From an uncultured Alkaliphilus sp. (GTDB lineage: Bacteria; Bacillota; Clostridia; Peptostreptococcales; Natronincolaceae), in contig CALJEQ010000001.1 in the NCBI GenBank assembly GCA_938074565.1, forward strand, positions 1 through 64,000: 64,000 bases of DNA. The letters are read 5' to 3'. How positions within the stretch are numbered: position 1 is the stretch's first letter; each line of letters opens with the position of its first letter. Position numbers and translations under genes: made by a program. Below the pieces are notes generated by a model. The model had not been told where the DNA came from and did not search any database. It saw only the letters and a list, made by a program, of their open reading frames with translations. Below, piece after piece: positions 6,522 to 15,564 of this stretch.

Positions 6522-7955
6522 TTACACCTTTAAATCTACTTTCATTCCAATTAACTCAATATTTGCTTCTATTATAGGATAGATATAATCTTGTAAAAAG
6601 TCAACCACCTGTTGTGGTGCTCTTCCCACAAAATTTCTTGCATCCATTAGCTGGTTTAATTGGTCTTCTGATAAATTAAAATCGGGATCCACCACAATGC
6701 GATCAATCAAATCATTAGGTTTCCCTTCAATTTTCACCTGTTTAGCAGCCTCTATAGAATGTAGTCTAATTTTCTCATGAAGTTCTTGTCGATCTCCACC
6801 TTGTTTTACTGCCTCCATTAGAATATTCTCAGTTGCCATAAAAGGTAGTTCATTATCAATATGTTGTTGAATCATCTTTTCATACACCACTAAACCATCA
6901 CAAACATTAATAGCAATATCTAAAATTGCATCGGTTGCCATAAAGGTTTCAGGAAGAATAATTCTTCTATTGGCTGAATCATCTAACGTTCTTTCAAACC
7001 ACTGGGTAGAAGCTGTCATTGCGGCATTTTGTGGAGCAGCAATAATATATCTTGCCAGTGATGCAATTCTTTCACTTCTCATGGGATTTCTTTTATATGC
7101 CATTGCAGATGACCCAATTTGATTTTTCTCAAAGGGCTCTTCAATTTCTTTTAAACTTTGAAGAAGTCTCAAATCATTAGTCATTTTATGTAAACTTTGT
7201 GCTATTCCACTTAATATAGAAAGTACTTCAAAGTCCAACTTTCTTGAGTAAGTCTGACCTGTTACAGGAAAAGTCTTTTCAAAACCCATTTTTGAAGCAA
7301 CTCTTTCCTCTAATTCCTTCACCTTTGCATCATCATTATTAAATAAGTTATAAAAACTAGCCTGTGTACCTGTAGTTCCCTTAACCCCTCTTAACTTCAT
7401 TCTATCCAACTGATACTCTAAGTTTTCAAAGTCCATTAATAAATCATGTAACCATAAAGTTGCTCTTTTTCCTACCGTAGTTAGTTGAGCTGGTTGAAAG
7501 TGTGTAAACCCTAAAGTGGGCACATCTTTATATTGATTACAAAAATTAGATAAAACATTAAAAAGGTTAACCATTTTAGCCTTTATTAACTTTAAAGCAT
7601 CCCTCATTACAATTACATCTGTATTATCACCAACATAAGCACTGGTGGCACCTAAATGAATAATTCCCTTTGCCTTAGGGCATTGTTCACCATAGGCAAA
7701 TACATGGGACATAACATCATGTCTTGTCTCTTTTTCCCTTTGGATGGCAACATCATAGTTAATATTATTCTGATTGACCTTTAGCTCTTCTATTTGCTCG
7801 TCTGTTATGTTAAGACCCATTTCTTTTTCAGATTCAGCCAATGCAATCCATAACTTTCGCCAAGTAATAAATTTATTATCTGGTGAAAATAAATAAGTCA
7901 TATCTTTACTGGCATATCTTTCAATAAGAGGGTTTTGATAGGTTGGTCTGTTCAA
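6522..7955 (-). CDS. purB: Adenylosuccinate lyase
   Basis: Catalyses two fumarate-releasing steps: SAICAR to AICAR in purine synthesis, and adenylosuccinate to AMP. The 477-residue, mainly helical protein carries the superfamily signature GSSAMAYKRNP (about 288-298; flexible catalytic loop) and the HLGATSAYVGDN block (about 101-112). The length fits the longer clostridial PurB type. The start is a TTG (TTGAACAGACC) preceded by AAAGGAG eight bases away; no ATG fits the conserved N-terminus. It heads a purB-asnS unit. The 146-base upstream gap contains a hairpin at 8038-8060. Confidence 0.95.
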   Translation of the reverse strand: MNRPTYQNPLIERYASKDMTYLFSPDNKFITWRKLWIALAESEKEMGLNITDEQIEELKVNQNNINYDVAIQREKETRHDVMSHVFAYGEQCPKAKGIIHLGATSAYVGDNTDVIVMRDALKLIKAKMVNLFNVLSNFCNQYKDVPTLGFTHFQPAQLTTVGKRATLWLHDLLMDFENLEYQLDRMKLRGVKGTTGTQASFYNLFNNDDAKVKELEERVASKMGFEKTFPVTGQTYSRKLDFEVLSILSGIAQSLHKMTNDLRLLQSLKEIEEPFEKNQIGSSAMAYKRNPMRSERIASLARYIIAAPQNAAMTASTQWFERTLDDSANRRIILPETFMATDAILDIAINVCDGLVVYEKMIQQHIDNELPFMATENILMEAVKQGGDRQELHEKIRLHSIEAAKQVKIEGKPNDLIDRIVVDPDFNLSEDQLNQLMDARNFVGRAPQQVVDFLQDYIYPIIEANIELIGMKVDLKV

Positions 7956-8037
7956 TTGATGAACTCCTTTCGTCCTGTAAATTTAAGTATCATGTTATAA
8001 TTCTAATCAATCTATAGGTTATCAAAAAGAACGAAAG

Positions 8038-8060
8038 AAAATCAGGCAATAACACTGATT
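8038..8060 (-). terminator. Probable terminator after the aminotransferase gene
   Basis: AAATCAG and CTGATTT flank a 9-base loop. Read on the minus strand the stem is followed by a T-rich stretch (TTTCTTTCGTTCTTTTT). It lies 42-64 bases downstream of the aminotransferase stop. Confidence 0.6.
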
Positions 8061-8101
8061 TCCTTTTTATAGAAGGCTATTGTTGCTATTATAGGACTAT
8101 T

Positions 8102-9295
8102 TTAACCCTTTAAAACCGCCTCAATACGATCTAAACCTTCTTTTATGTTCTCCATAGAGTTGGCATAGGAAAGTCTAACAAATTCATCCACTCCAAATGC
8201 AATTCCTGGAACAACAGCAACATTGCCCTCTTCAAGAATTAAATTTGATAACTCCATTGAACCATTTATCTTTTTACCTTTAATTTCTTTACCAATCAAC
8301 TTAGAAATATTCATCATAATATAGAAAGCACCTTTTGGAGTAATACAAGATATATTTTCTATATTATTTATCCTTTCCACCATATACTTTCTTCTTTCAT
8401 CAAATGCCAACCTCATTTTTTCAACAGAAGAATTATCCCCTGTTAACGCCTCAATACTGGCATATTGAGCAATTGTATTAGGGTGGGAAGTAGCATGACT
8501 TTGGTAGTTACCCATTATTTTAGCAATTTGAGAATTAGAAGCTGTATAACCAATTCGCCATCCAGTCATGGCATAAGCCTTAGACATTCCATTAATTATT
8601 ATCGTCAAATCCTTTACTTTTTCATTTATACTGGCAATACTAAAATGCTCTGCTCCATCATAGGCAAGCTTTTCATAGATTTCATCTGAGATAATGATAA
8701 TATTATGTTCTACTGCCACCTCTGCAATGGCTTCTAATTCTACTTTTGTATATAAAGAACCTGTTGGGTTTGATGGACTATTTAGCATTAATGCTTTTGT
8801 TTTTGGAGTAATAACCGCCAATAAATCCTCTTTACATAATTTGAATTCATTTTCTTCTGTACATTCAACATAAACTGGAACAGCATCCGCCATTTTTACC
8901 AATTCTACATAGCTTACCCAGTAAGGTACAGGAATTATTACTTCATCCCCAGGGTTACATACTGCCTGTAATGAATTGAATAAAGATTGCTTTGCTCCGT
9001 TAGAAACAACAATTTGGTCTGGTGTATAGTCTAATCCATTATCTTCCTTAAGCTTTTTACAAACTGCTTCTCTAAACTTTGGTAAACCTGAAGCTGCCGT
9101 ATACCTAGTAATTCCTTTTTCCATGCCCTCAATAGCTGCTTTAATAATATTATCCGGAGTATTAAAGTCTGGTTCACCTACACCAAAACTAATTACATTA
9201 ATTCCCTCTGACTGCATTTGCTTTGCTCTAGAATCAATAGCCAATGTTACTGATGCTGCAATTTTTTGATTTTTTTCTGAGAGTTTAATATTCAT
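8102..9295 (-). CDS. Pyridoxal-phosphate aminotransferase, aspartate-type (class I)
   Basis: A fold-type I aminotransferase of 397 residues, probably aspartate:2-oxoglutarate transaminase (AspB/AspC-like of Firmicutes), though aromatic or N-acetyl-amino acid substrates are possible. Visible are VSNGAKQSLFN (PLP phosphate region, about 98-108), NSPSNPTGS (172-180), DEIYEKLAY (204-212) and the Schiff-base lysine in NGMSKAYAMTGWRIGY (Lys239), followed by the substrate carboxylate-binding Arg of the R-L-S-Y type near the end. GGAGGG precedes the ATG. It appears monocistronic, flanked by the hairpin at 8038 and a 143-base gap upstream. Confidence 0.92.
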   Translation of the reverse strand: MNIKLSEKNQKIAASVTLAIDSRAKQMQSEGINVISFGVGEPDFNTPDNIIKAAIEGMEKGITRYTAASGLPKFREAVCKKLKEDNGLDYTPDQIVVSNGAKQSLFNSLQAVCNPGDEVIIPVPYWVSYVELVKMADAVPVYVECTEENEFKLCKEDLLAVITPKTKALMLNSPSNPTGSLYTKVELEAIAEVAVEHNIIIISDEIYEKLAYDGAEHFSIASINEKVKDLTIIINGMSKAYAMTGWRIGYTASNSQIAKIMGNYQSHATSHPNTIAQYASIEALTGDNSSVEKMRLAFDERRKYMVERINNIENISCITPKGAFYIMMNISKLIGKEIKGKKINGSMELSNLILEEGNVAVVPGIAFGVDEFVRLSYANSMENIKEGLDRIEAVLKG

Positions 9296-9438
9296 TTTTT
9301 TCCCTCCATAGATATTGAATGTATTTTTAATATGTAAAATTCAAATTCATTCTTATTTTAACAAATTTTACTGGCTTTTTCTACAACGAATTCATAATAT
9401 AACTTATTTCTATTAGTTACTTTATAATAATAAGTTTT

Positions 9439-10254
9439 TTAAACTAGCATTTTTTCAATATAGGTTGTGGGCACTCGAATTGCACCCATATCCCCATGAT
9501 GGTTATCCGTCATAGGAGGATGGTGAAAATCTGAACCTCCCGTAATAAATAAATTATGTTTCTCTGTTAAGTTTAAATAATAATCATACTTATCTACACT
9601 ATTATCAGGATGAAACACTTCAATTCCCTCAATACCTTCATTTATAAGTCGCTTTAATGTTTCATTGGTGATTAAACCAGGATGAGCAACAACAGAAAAG
9701 CCACCATATTTTTTTATTTCATTAATTGCTTCAAAAGGTGTTATTTTATATCTTGGTACAAAGGCAGGACACCCTTTATTCAAGTATTTATCAAAGGCTT
9801 GCTTAACACTTTCAATATATCCTTTACTAACCATTACCTTTGCAATATGAGGTCTACCAATATTACCTTCACCGGCAACATCCTTTACTTCTTTAAAAGT
9901 AATTTCCAAACCTATGTCATTTAGTTTTTCAATAATTTTTTCTGCCCTGTGGGTTCTTTCATTTTTAAGTATATCTAGTAGTTTTAAAAACTCTTGGTTT
10001 TTATAATCTATCATATATCCTAAAATATGTACCTCTTCTCCTAGATAGTCTGTACTTAACTCAATTCCTGGAATCACTATGAAATCTTCTTTGCTACTTC
10101 CATAAGTTATGGCTTCTTCTATACCATCAACGGTATCATGGTCAGTTATTGCGATCCCATTTAATTCTCTTGCAATGGCATAGTCCACAACTTCTTTAGG
10201 GGTCAATACACCATCAGAAGCTGTTGTGTGGATATGCATATCAATATATTTCAT
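9439..10254 (-). CDS. PHP-domain phosphoesterase (nucleoside 3',5'-bisphosphate phosphatase-like)
   Basis: A 271-residue polymerase-and-histidinol-phosphatase (PHP) protein with a trinuclear metal site: MHIHTTASDG (residues 6-15), ITDHDT (about 42-47), E of GIELSTDYLGEEVHILGY, HPG (about 200), and D-F-H in GGSDFHHP near the C-terminus. This set matches the RNase AM / 3',5'-nucleotide bisphosphate phosphatase (TrpH/YciV) family. The exact substrate is inference. I chose the ATG at 10254 because AAAGGAG lies at correct spacing; a TTG nine codons upstream has no ribosome binding site and only weak claim. It is a single gene between spoVS and the aminotransferase. Confidence 0.9.
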   Translation of the reverse strand: MKYIDMHIHTTASDGVLTPKEVVDYAIARELNGIAITDHDTVDGIEEAITYGSSKEDFIVIPGIELSTDYLGEEVHILGYMIDYKNQEFLKLLDILKNERTHRAEKIIEKLNDIGLEITFKEVKDVAGEGNIGRPHIAKVMVSKGYIESVKQAFDKYLNKGCPAFVPRYKITPFEAINEIKKYGGFSVVAHPGLITNETLKRLINEGIEGIEVFHPDNSVDKYDYYLNLTEKHNLFITGGSDFHHPPMTDNHHGDMGAIRVPTTYIEKMLV

Positions 10255-10381
10255 ATCTAAATCTCCTTTATTCTGTAACAACTTTATTAGTCTGTTTATA
10301 TTAATTTATCTTTATTATCCCCAAGTCTCCCGTTACTATTAAGGCTTACATTTTTTTGCTACACTCTTAATATTTTACAGA

Positions 10382-10410
10382 AAAAAGCCTGCTATTCTTA
10401 GCAGACTTTT
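10382..10410 (-). terminator. Terminator after spoVS
   Basis: AAAAGTCTGCTA / TAGCAGGCTTTTTT hairpin on the minus strand with a U-run, 18 bases after the spoVS stop codon. Confidence 0.85.
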
Positions 10411-10427
10411 CTATATGGATAATTTAA

Positions 10428-10688
10428 TTATCTTGGCTCTACAATCAATTTAATGGCAGTTCTCTCTTCTCCATCAATTTGAATATCTGTGAAAGCAGGG
10501 ATACAAATTAAGTCTAATCCACTTGGAGCTACGAATCCTCGTGCGATCGCCACTGCTTTAACTGCTTGATTTAGAGCGCCTGCTCCAATAGCTTGGATTT
10601 CAGCTGAACCTCGTTCTCTAAGAACGCCGGCTAATGCTCCAGCAACAGAGTTTGGATTTGATTTTGCTGATACTTTTAATACTTCCAT
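10428..10688 (-). CDS. spoVS: Stage V sporulation protein S
   Basis: SpoVS is a small Alba-fold-like protein that influences septation and spore coat/cortex stages in Bacillus. The 86-residue protein MEVLKVSAKSNPNSVAGALA...IKLIVEPR matches the family over its whole length, including the GAGALNQAVKAVAIARGF core (about 35-52). The conserved, near-invariant sequence leaves little doubt. GGGGGC precedes the ATG. Its own promoter resembles a sigma-H promoter (see 10745-10771), which fits early-sporulation control, and it ends at its own terminator. Confidence 0.97.
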   Translation of the reverse strand: MEVLKVSAKSNPNSVAGALAGVLRERGSAEIQAIGAGALNQAVKAVAIARGFVAPSGLDLICIPAFTDIQIDGEERTAIKLIVEPR

Positions 10689-10744
10689 TTTATGATGCCC
10701 CCTTTTCGATAACTAATCTACTAGAATTTGGATACAAGTATATT

Positions 10745-10771
10745 ATTCTACTTAATTTTTTAAATACCTGC
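10745..10771 (-). promoter_or_regulatory. Sigma-H-like promoter of spoVS
   Basis: Minus strand: GCAGGTATT, 11 bases, GTAGAAT. This fits the Bacillus sigma-H pattern RnAGGAwWW-N11/12-RnnGAAT with one mismatch in the -35 element. It lies about 57 bases upstream of the spoVS start. B. subtilis spoVS is a sigma-H gene, so the match is plausible. Confidence 0.6.
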
Positions 10772-10865
10772 AACATTAAAAAATTTCTTTTAGAAATAAT
10801 AAAAAAATGTAACTAAATTCATTATTTCATTTGAACATGGGGGCTAGACCCTAATAATTAAGATT

Positions 10866-11642
10866 TCAATTATTAAGAATTATTTTAATCATTTCATTAC
10901 ATACTGCCTCTGGACTTTTACCTTCTGTATTAACAATAACATCAGCAGATTTAGTGTAAAGTTCTCTACGATACTGTAGTAATTCTTTAATTTTCTCTAT
11001 CCCCATACCATTTTTTAACAAAGGTCTAGATTGATCAGTCTTAATACGATTATAAATAGTTTCTTCATTAGCCATCAATAGGATAGTTTTCCCATTTTTT
11101 CTCAAATTCGTTATGTTTTCCTCATGTAGAACTACTCCTCCTCCACAAGATATAATGGTATTTGAAAGATTACTTACCTCTTCCACCACAGCCTTTTCTA
11201 TTTCTCTAAAGGCTACCTCACCATTTTCATGGAAGAACTGACTAATGGTTTTTCCCAATCGTTCTGAAATTAAAGAATCTATATCAATAAAATCCATTTC
11301 TAGTTTTTCTGCTAATACCTTCCCTACTGTTGTTTTACCCGTTCCCATAAAGCCAATTAAAACAATATTAAAAGGAAATAACATTTTTGACTGCATTTTT
11401 CTACTTATCATCAATATCTCTTGATACAAGTATTGAACAGCTTCAATATTTTCAGGATTTTTTACATTTTTCAACACTTTTTCAAGAACCTCTACTTCAC
11501 GCTTTGAATCATAGATGGCTAAACCATGCTCTTGCTTATATTTTATTACTTTTTCAACAGCTTCCATCCGTTCTTCAAAAGCGTTAATAATCAATTGATC
11601 ACATGTATCTATTTTATCCCTTGCACTATTTAACTGATCCAA
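10866..11642 (-). CDS. aroK: Fused chorismate mutase (AroQ) - shikimate kinase
   Basis: Two enzymes of aromatic synthesis in one 258-residue chain. Residues 1-86 are an AroQ-type helical chorismate mutase: LNSARDKIDTCDQLIINAFE, then Arg25, and the YDSKREVEVL block (44-53); this converts chorismate to prephenate. Residues ~92-258 are a shikimate kinase: Walker A GFMGTGKTT (97-105), DIDSLISERLGKTISQFF (lid/substrate region), CGGGVV, and the lid Arg in DQSRPLL. The start is TTG with GGTGGTGAGG before it. It is the last gene of the aro operon, 17 bases after aroE. Joining the kinase to chorismate mutase links an early step to the Phe/Tyr branch point. Confidence 0.95.
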   Translation of the reverse strand: MDQLNSARDKIDTCDQLIINAFEERMEAVEKVIKYKQEHGLAIYDSKREVEVLEKVLKNVKNPENIEAVQYLYQEILMISRKMQSKMLFPFNIVLIGFMGTGKTTVGKVLAEKLEMDFIDIDSLISERLGKTISQFFHENGEVAFREIEKAVVEEVSNLSNTIISCGGGVVLHEENITNLRKNGKTILLMANEETIYNRIKTDQSRPLLKNGMGIEKIKELLQYRRELYTKSADVIVNTEGKSPEAVCNEMIKIILNN

Positions 11643-11659
11643 AGCCTCACCACCTTGAA

Positions 11660-12514
11660 TTATATAGATTTTTCTTCATCTGTTAAAGCCGCCAGTACAG
11701 TTGATGTTACTGTTCTATTAATGGAATTATTAAACCAAATTTCCTGTGCCTTCACAGCTTGAAAAAACAGCATTGAAAAGCCGTTAATAACTGTAGCGTT
11801 ATATTGATTTGCCGTTTTTAACAATTTTGTTTGACTTGGATTGTATATTAAATCATAAACAACCTTTGCATTCTTTAATATATTCTCCCCTATAGGCATT
11901 AAATCCGATGTAGCAGACATTCCCACAGGAGTGGTGTTAATAATGTAATCATAATCTCCCATAATATCTTCTAATTTTACAACTTTAAGATTACCACCAG
12001 TCGTACCTTCTAAATCTTTCTTTAATTTTAGAGCTTTATCTTCACTTCGATTAGCTAAAGTGACATTCGAACCATTAACAATTAGTTCATAGGCAATTAC
12101 CCTAGCTGCCCCGCCAGCTCCTAAAATTAAACTGTTCTTATTCTTTACTTTCAACTGTAAATCTTCAAGACTCTTCATGAAACCAAAACCATCGGTATTA
12201 TAACCTTTAAGTTTGCCCCCTTCTACCTTCACAGTATTAACCGCTCCGTATATTCTAGCCCTATCGTCCAATTCATCTAATAAAGGCATAATAGCTTCTT
12301 TATGGGGGATAGTAACATTAAAACCTTGAAAATTATCCCTTAAAAAAGGTATGGCATTTTTAAGCTCATCAGGGGAAATCCTTAGGGAGATGTACATACC
12401 ATCTGTCTCTAATTCCTTAAAAATTCTATTATGTATTTCTGGAGAAAAACTATGGGAAATAGGATCACCGATGACTGCATATAGTTTAGTTTTGCCTGTA
12501 ACAATAGTATCCAT
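11660..12514 (-). CDS. aroE: Shikimate dehydrogenase (NADP+)
   Basis: Reduces 3-dehydroshikimate to shikimate. The 284-residue protein has the shikimate-binding N-terminal block (GDPISHSFSPEIHN, about 16-29), catalytic Lys in FNVTIPHKEAI (about 64-74), NTDGFGF and the nucleotide-binding GAGGAARVIAYEL (about 132-144), plus the NTTPVGM block near residue 193. The length is normal. It lies between aroB (14 bases away) and the aroQ-aroK fusion, all in one operon. Confidence 0.95.
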   Translation of the reverse strand: MDTIVTGKTKLYAVIGDPISHSFSPEIHNRIFKELETDGMYISLRISPDELKNAIPFLRDNFQGFNVTIPHKEAIMPLLDELDDRARIYGAVNTVKVEGGKLKGYNTDGFGFMKSLEDLQLKVKNKNSLILGAGGAARVIAYELIVNGSNVTLANRSEDKALKLKKDLEGTTGGNLKVVKLEDIMGDYDYIINTTPVGMSATSDLMPIGENILKNAKVVYDLIYNPSQTKLLKTANQYNATVINGFSMLFFQAVKAQEIWFNNSINRTVTSTVLAALTDEEKSI

Positions 12515-12528
12515 TATTCCACCTCTTT

Positions 12529-13587
12529 CTAATTGACCTTCAAGAGTCCTTTAATTTCTTCTGGGGATAACAAGAGTTCCGTCACTGTTCCCCTTCCGTT
12601 AGGAAGAATAAATGATATTTTATCCTCTTGATTCTTTTTATCGCCCTTCATGGCGTTTATTAACCCATCCACAGAGATCATGTTTAATTGAGTTTGAAAC
12701 GCCTTTAAAAGACTTTCAATTTCTACAAAGTAATCTTCTTCTATCATGGCTAATTCAAATGCCAATTTAGTCTCTAAATACATACCAATCAATACAGCCT
12801 CACCGTGGGTATATTTTTCATAATTAGTTACAGCCTCTAACCCATGACCAATGGTATGTCCAAAGTTTAAAATTTTCCTTAATCCATTTTCTTTTTCATC
12901 AGAAGAAACTATCTCTGCTTTTATTTCACAGCACTTTTTAATAACAAAAGTTAAAACATCTTGATCTAAGCTTTGTAGTTTTTGTAAATTATCTTTTAGA
13001 AAACAAAAAAATTCATAATCATAGATAACACCATATTTTAACACTTCTCCGATTCCACTGATTAATTCTCTAATTGGTAATGTTTTTAATACCTCCGTGT
13101 CAATGACGACTGTTTTAGGTTGATAAAAAGTACCAACTAAATTTTTACCCTGTGGCATATTGACCCCTGTCTTACCGCCTACACTGCTATCCACTTGTGC
13201 TAAAAGCGTGGTGGGAACTTGAATAAAATCAATTCCCCTCATATATATAGAAGCACAAAAACCTGCCATATCCCCAACTACACCACCGCCTAAAGCCAAT
13301 ACTCTTGACTTTCTAGTTAGCTGATGTTCCAGCATATAGCTTAATATATTTGTTATTGTTGAAATGTTTTTGTTTACTTCACCTGAAGGAATGACATACT
13401 TTATAATATTAAACTGATCCTTTAATTTTTCATAAAGACTTTGTCCATAAAGACCATCTACAATATCATCAGTAATTATAACCCACTTATCAGCTTCTTC
13501 CATGTAAACATTAAGGTTTTTCAACAATCCATCCTCTATCACAATAGGATAACTATCCTTACCTAAATCTATATGTAGTCTTTCCAT
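12529..13587 (-). CDS. aroB: 3-dehydroquinate synthase
   Basis: Cyclises DAHP to 3-dehydroquinate using NAD and a divalent metal. The 352-residue protein shows the NAD-binding GGGVVGDMAGFCAS (about 99-112), PTTLLAQVDSSVGGKTGVN, and metal ligands in E-V-L-K-Y-G and NFGHTIGHGLEA (about 243-254). The start overlaps the 3' end of aroC by 19 bases, showing translational coupling in the aro operon. Its sequence is complete. Confidence 0.96.
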   Translation of the reverse strand: MERLHIDLGKDSYPIVIEDGLLKNLNVYMEEADKWVIITDDIVDGLYGQSLYEKLKDQFNIIKYVIPSGEVNKNISTITNILSYMLEHQLTRKSRVLALGGGVVGDMAGFCASIYMRGIDFIQVPTTLLAQVDSSVGGKTGVNMPQGKNLVGTFYQPKTVVIDTEVLKTLPIRELISGIGEVLKYGVIYDYEFFCFLKDNLQKLQSLDQDVLTFVIKKCCEIKAEIVSSDEKENGLRKILNFGHTIGHGLEAVTNYEKYTHGEAVLIGMYLETKLAFELAMIEEDYFVEIESLLKAFQTQLNMISVDGLINAMKGDKKNQEDKISFILPNGRGTVTELLLSPEEIKGLLKVN

Positions 13588-14705
13588 CGTTTTGTAATCT
13601 CCTCTAAGGAATCCCCACCGAACTTCCTCATAAATTCTTCACCAATAACCCCAATTGCCACCATTTCAGCAACAATGGAAGCTGCTGGTACTGCACAGGT
13701 GTCACTACGCTCTACGGTTGCTAAAACTGTTTCTTTATTCTCTATGTTAACAGTTTGCAATGGCTTGTACAGGGTTGGTATTGGTTTCATTCCACATCTT
13801 ATAATGATGGTTTCTCCGTTGGACATTCCACCTTCTATACCTCCTGCACAGTTGGTTTTTCTATAATACCCTTTATCCTCTTGATAAAATATTTCGTCAT
13901 GTACCTGAGAACCAACTTTAGATGCATTTTCAAATCCATAACCAATTTCTACCCCTTTGATCCCTTGAATACTCATTAAGGCGTAGGATAATTTAGCATC
14001 TAGTTTACGATCCCATTGAACATAACTACCTAAACCATAAGGAACACCAGTGATATGTATCTCAAAAACACCACCCAATGAGTCCCCTTCCTTTTTGGCT
14101 TCATCGATGGCTTTTATAATTTCAGCCTCCGTTTGTTGATGAACACATCGAACTGGAGACTTATCTGCCTTTTTAATTAACTCTATATCTTGAATAGGAG
14201 ACTCTAACTGAACATTTCCTATTCCCACCACATGGCTATATACTTCAATATTAAAATTCTTTAAAAATTGCTTAATTATGCTTCCTGCCGCTGTTCTTAC
14301 AGCAGTTTCTCTAGCACTACTTCTTTCCAATACATTTCTAATGTCTGTGAAATTATACTTTCTTTGTCCTGTTAAATCTGCATGTCCCGGTCTAGGACTA
14401 ATGACTCGACGCTCCTCTTTATTTACTTCAAAAGGATCCATATGTTCTTGCCAATTCTCGTAATCTCTATTGTTTATTAAGAAAGCAACAGGGCTACCTA
14501 AGGTCTTTCCACCCCTTACACCCGTTATCACTTCAACTTGATCACGTTCAATCTTCATTCGATCTCCTCGACCATATCCTTGTTGTCTTCTAAATAGGTC
14601 TTGATTAATCTCTTGATGATCTAATGTCACATTAGATGGTAGTCCTTCAATAATCCCCATAAGTCCTTTTCCATGGGATTCCCCTGCTGTAAGAATTCTC
14701 AACAC
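13569..14705 (-). CDS. aroC: Chorismate synthase
   Basis: Makes chorismate from EPSP with reduced FMN. The 378-residue protein has the three family signatures: GESHGKGLMGIIEGLP near the start, the R-R-Q-Q-G-Y-G-R-G block, and SSARETAVRTAAG (about 129-141). GCGMKPIPTL... is the expected C-terminal region. The length is typical of the Firmicute type. It is preceded by pheA (27 bases) and overlaps aroB. Confidence 0.96.
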   Translation of the reverse strand: MLRILTAGESHGKGLMGIIEGLPSNVTLDHQEINQDLFRRQQGYGRGDRMKIERDQVEVITGVRGGKTLGSPVAFLINNRDYENWQEHMDPFEVNKEERRVISPRPGHADLTGQRKYNFTDIRNVLERSSARETAVRTAAGSIIKQFLKNFNIEVYSHVVGIGNVQLESPIQDIELIKKADKSPVRCVHQQTEAEIIKAIDEAKKEGDSLGGVFEIHITGVPYGLGSYVQWDRKLDAKLSYALMSIQGIKGVEIGYGFENASKVGSQVHDEIFYQEDKGYYRKTNCAGGIEGGMSNGETIIIRCGMKPIPTLYKPLQTVNIENKETVLATVERSDTCAVPAASIVAEMVAIGVIGEEFMRKFGGDSLEEITKRWKDYI

Positions 14706-14732
14706 AATATCACTCCAATCGTTATATCAGCT

Positions 14733-15551
14733 CTATTTTAAAGGATAAGAACCAAGTATCTTTAAGTTATTGGTTAACATTTTTATATTATTAAGTGTTT
14801 TTTTCACTTTGTCTTCAAATTGATGTCCTGTAAAATCTATAAAGAAAATGTATTTTCCCATTTCCACCTTAGCAGGTCTAGATTCTATTCTTGTCAAACT
14901 AATTCCTTCTATAGCAAATTCTTTTAATACGCCAAACAAACTACCTAATTCATCCTGCAAGGAAAAAGTTATAGATGTTTTATCTCTTCCAGTCAAATCC
15001 ATTTGTCTTCTACCTATAACTATAAAACGAGTTTGATTAAAACAATTATCTTGAATATTTCTATCAATTACTTCTAAATTATATACCTTTTCAGCATGGT
15101 CATTGGCTATTGCAGCATATTTTTTACCTTCTTCCACTACTAATTGGCACGCCCTAGAAGTGCTTTCACAAGGTAATAAAACTAGATTTGGATAATTCTT
15201 ATTAAAATAGCTACGACATTGTTCTATGGCTTGAGGGTGAGAATACACATATTCAATTTCTTGTAAATCTTTAGATGCTAGAAGATTAAATTTTATAGGA
15301 AGAATAAGCTCCCCTTGAATAACAGAAAGTTTTGTTTTCACTAAGGCATCCATTACCTGTGTAACTGCTCCCTCTGTTGAATTCTCTATTGGTAATATTC
15401 CTTCATCTATTACTTTTTCTTCTATAGACTCTATCACCTCGTAGAGGGATTTCATAGCTATCTTTGTTACAGTTGTCTCCTGTTTATTCCAAAAGACTTC
15501 AGCAGCAATATGGCTGTAGGAACCTTCTGGTCCTAAATACCCCACCTTCAT
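14733..15551 (-). CDS. pheA: Prephenate dehydratase
   Basis: Converts prephenate to phenylpyruvate for phenylalanine synthesis. The 272-residue monofunctional protein begins MKVGYLGPEGSYSHIAA. It has the catalytic-region motifs PIENSTEGAV (about 100-109) and NQTRFIVI (about 174-181), then a C-terminal ACT domain (from KTSITFSLQDELGSLFGVLK) with the ESRP Phe-binding motif (about 224-227). Feedback inhibition by phenylalanine is expected from that motif. There is no fused chorismate mutase; that activity is on the aroK fusion at the end of the operon. Confidence 0.95.
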   Translation of the reverse strand: MKVGYLGPEGSYSHIAAEVFWNKQETTVTKIAMKSLYEVIESIEEKVIDEGILPIENSTEGAVTQVMDALVKTKLSVIQGELILPIKFNLLASKDLQEIEYVYSHPQAIEQCRSYFNKNYPNLVLLPCESTSRACQLVVEEGKKYAAIANDHAEKVYNLEVIDRNIQDNCFNQTRFIVIGRRQMDLTGRDKTSITFSLQDELGSLFGVLKEFAIEGISLTRIESRPAKVEMGKYIFFIDFTGHQFEDKVKKTLNNIKMLTNNLKILGSYPLK

Positions 15552-15564
15552 AATGCCACCATCC

